Shown piece after piece: positions 41,162 to 41,311 of a stretch of DNA of 41,311 nucleotides. A model generated the notes under the pieces. That model did not search any database. It saw only the letters and a program-made list of their open reading frames with translations, and was not told where the DNA came from. Position 1 is the first letter of the stretch, and the number at the start of each line of letters is the position of its first letter. Location: positions 1-41,311 of the forward strand of contig JALOAF010000007.1 of assembly GCA_023228925.1 (NCBI GenBank), written 5' to 3'. A program made the position numbers and the translations under genes. Source of the DNA: Candidatus Absconditabacterales bacterium (GTDB lineage Bacteria > Patescibacteriota > Gracilibacteria > Absconditabacterales > Absconditicoccaceae).

Positions 41162-41311
41162 TTATTCTAGATACCAAGTTTTGTAATAAACATCCTTTTT
41201 GGGATTTTTTTCTCCATCCGCGATATATCTTCTAAACCAAGTTCTTTGTTTTTTAGCTAAATGCTGAGTGTTTTTGTTCAACAAAAACTCCATTTCATCT
41301 ATATCATATTC
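41162..41311 (-). CDS. miaA: C-terminal part of tRNA dimethylallyltransferase MiaA
   Basis: The 49 visible residues include NTQHLAKKQRTWFRRYIADG, matching the end of MiaA, where the AKRQxTWFRR motif contacts the tRNA. MiaA adds the dimethylallyl group to A37 of tRNAs reading UNN codons. The rest of the gene lies beyond the window. It ends in TAA at 41162-41164, directly facing the accessory cluster. Confidence 0.85.
   Translation of the reverse strand, partial: EYDIDEMEFLLNKNTQHLAKKQRTWFRRYIADGEKNPKKDVYYKTWYLE

Overview
The window reads as chromosomal DNA of a very AT-rich bacterium that translates TGA as glycine (translation table 25), as in Candidatus Absconditabacteria (SR1) and Gracilibacteria. 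TGA falls on invariant glycines in many unrelated proteins: the RecA Walker A loop, MurI, DnaK, the LexA-like repressor, MurD and SecD. Every gene ends in TAA or TAG. Coordinates below use that code, so most genes are longer than a standard-code reading suggests. Almost no start has a Shine-Dalgarno sequence; -10 boxes usually lie 30-60 bases before the start codon.

Layout. 1-1171: a minus-strand membrane protein cut by the window edge, then two truncated genes (a CNNM/DUF21 membrane protein and an S41 C-terminal processing peptidase) fused head to head near 600-612. 1300-5499: envelope genes murD, murI and a GT4 glycosyltransferase, with interspersed palindromic repeats. 5715-7316: a secreted M23 peptidase with a 15-bp-repeat linker. 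7440-11671: recA, an S23-type four-helix protein, a LexA/CI-like self-cleaving repressor behind phased operator half-sites, an unknown protein and an RluA-family pseudouridine synthase. 12113-16389: a small acidic protein, a probable peptidoglycan-binding protein and secD. 16390-21436: a mini-gene copying the DnaK tail, an accessory gene with a probable ATT start followed by three GC-rich hairpins, dnaK with a CIRCE operator, a stomatin-like protein and an internally duplicated Cys-rich protein. 21515-25642: an isoleucyl-tRNA synthetase containing a Nudix domain and two histidine-phosphatase domains. 25810-28879: a small protein, a DUF212 (divergent PAP2) protein, a probable FtsQ-like protein and a SufS-like cysteine desulfurase. 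29013-41158: a 12-kb same-strand accessory cluster. 41162-41311: the C-terminus of MiaA.

Two candidates for an undescribed system stand out. The first is the 29013-41158 cluster. It has six proteins, four of them unrecognised: two very large helical membrane proteins (1100 and 1443 aa), a smaller membrane-anchored protein, and two cysteine peptidases of NlpC/P60-CHAP type without signal peptides that share an N-terminal module. A roughly 100-aa domain occurs twice in one protein and once at the end of another, and a near-identical membrane-anchor module links two of them. Its first promoter shares an identical 27-bp block with the M23 peptidase promoter, and a related block precedes the peptidoglycan-binding protein, which suggests a cell-wall-directed regulon. 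The second is the four-activity IleRS fusion, which retains all visible motifs of the inserted hydrolases but lacks the usual C-terminal domain.
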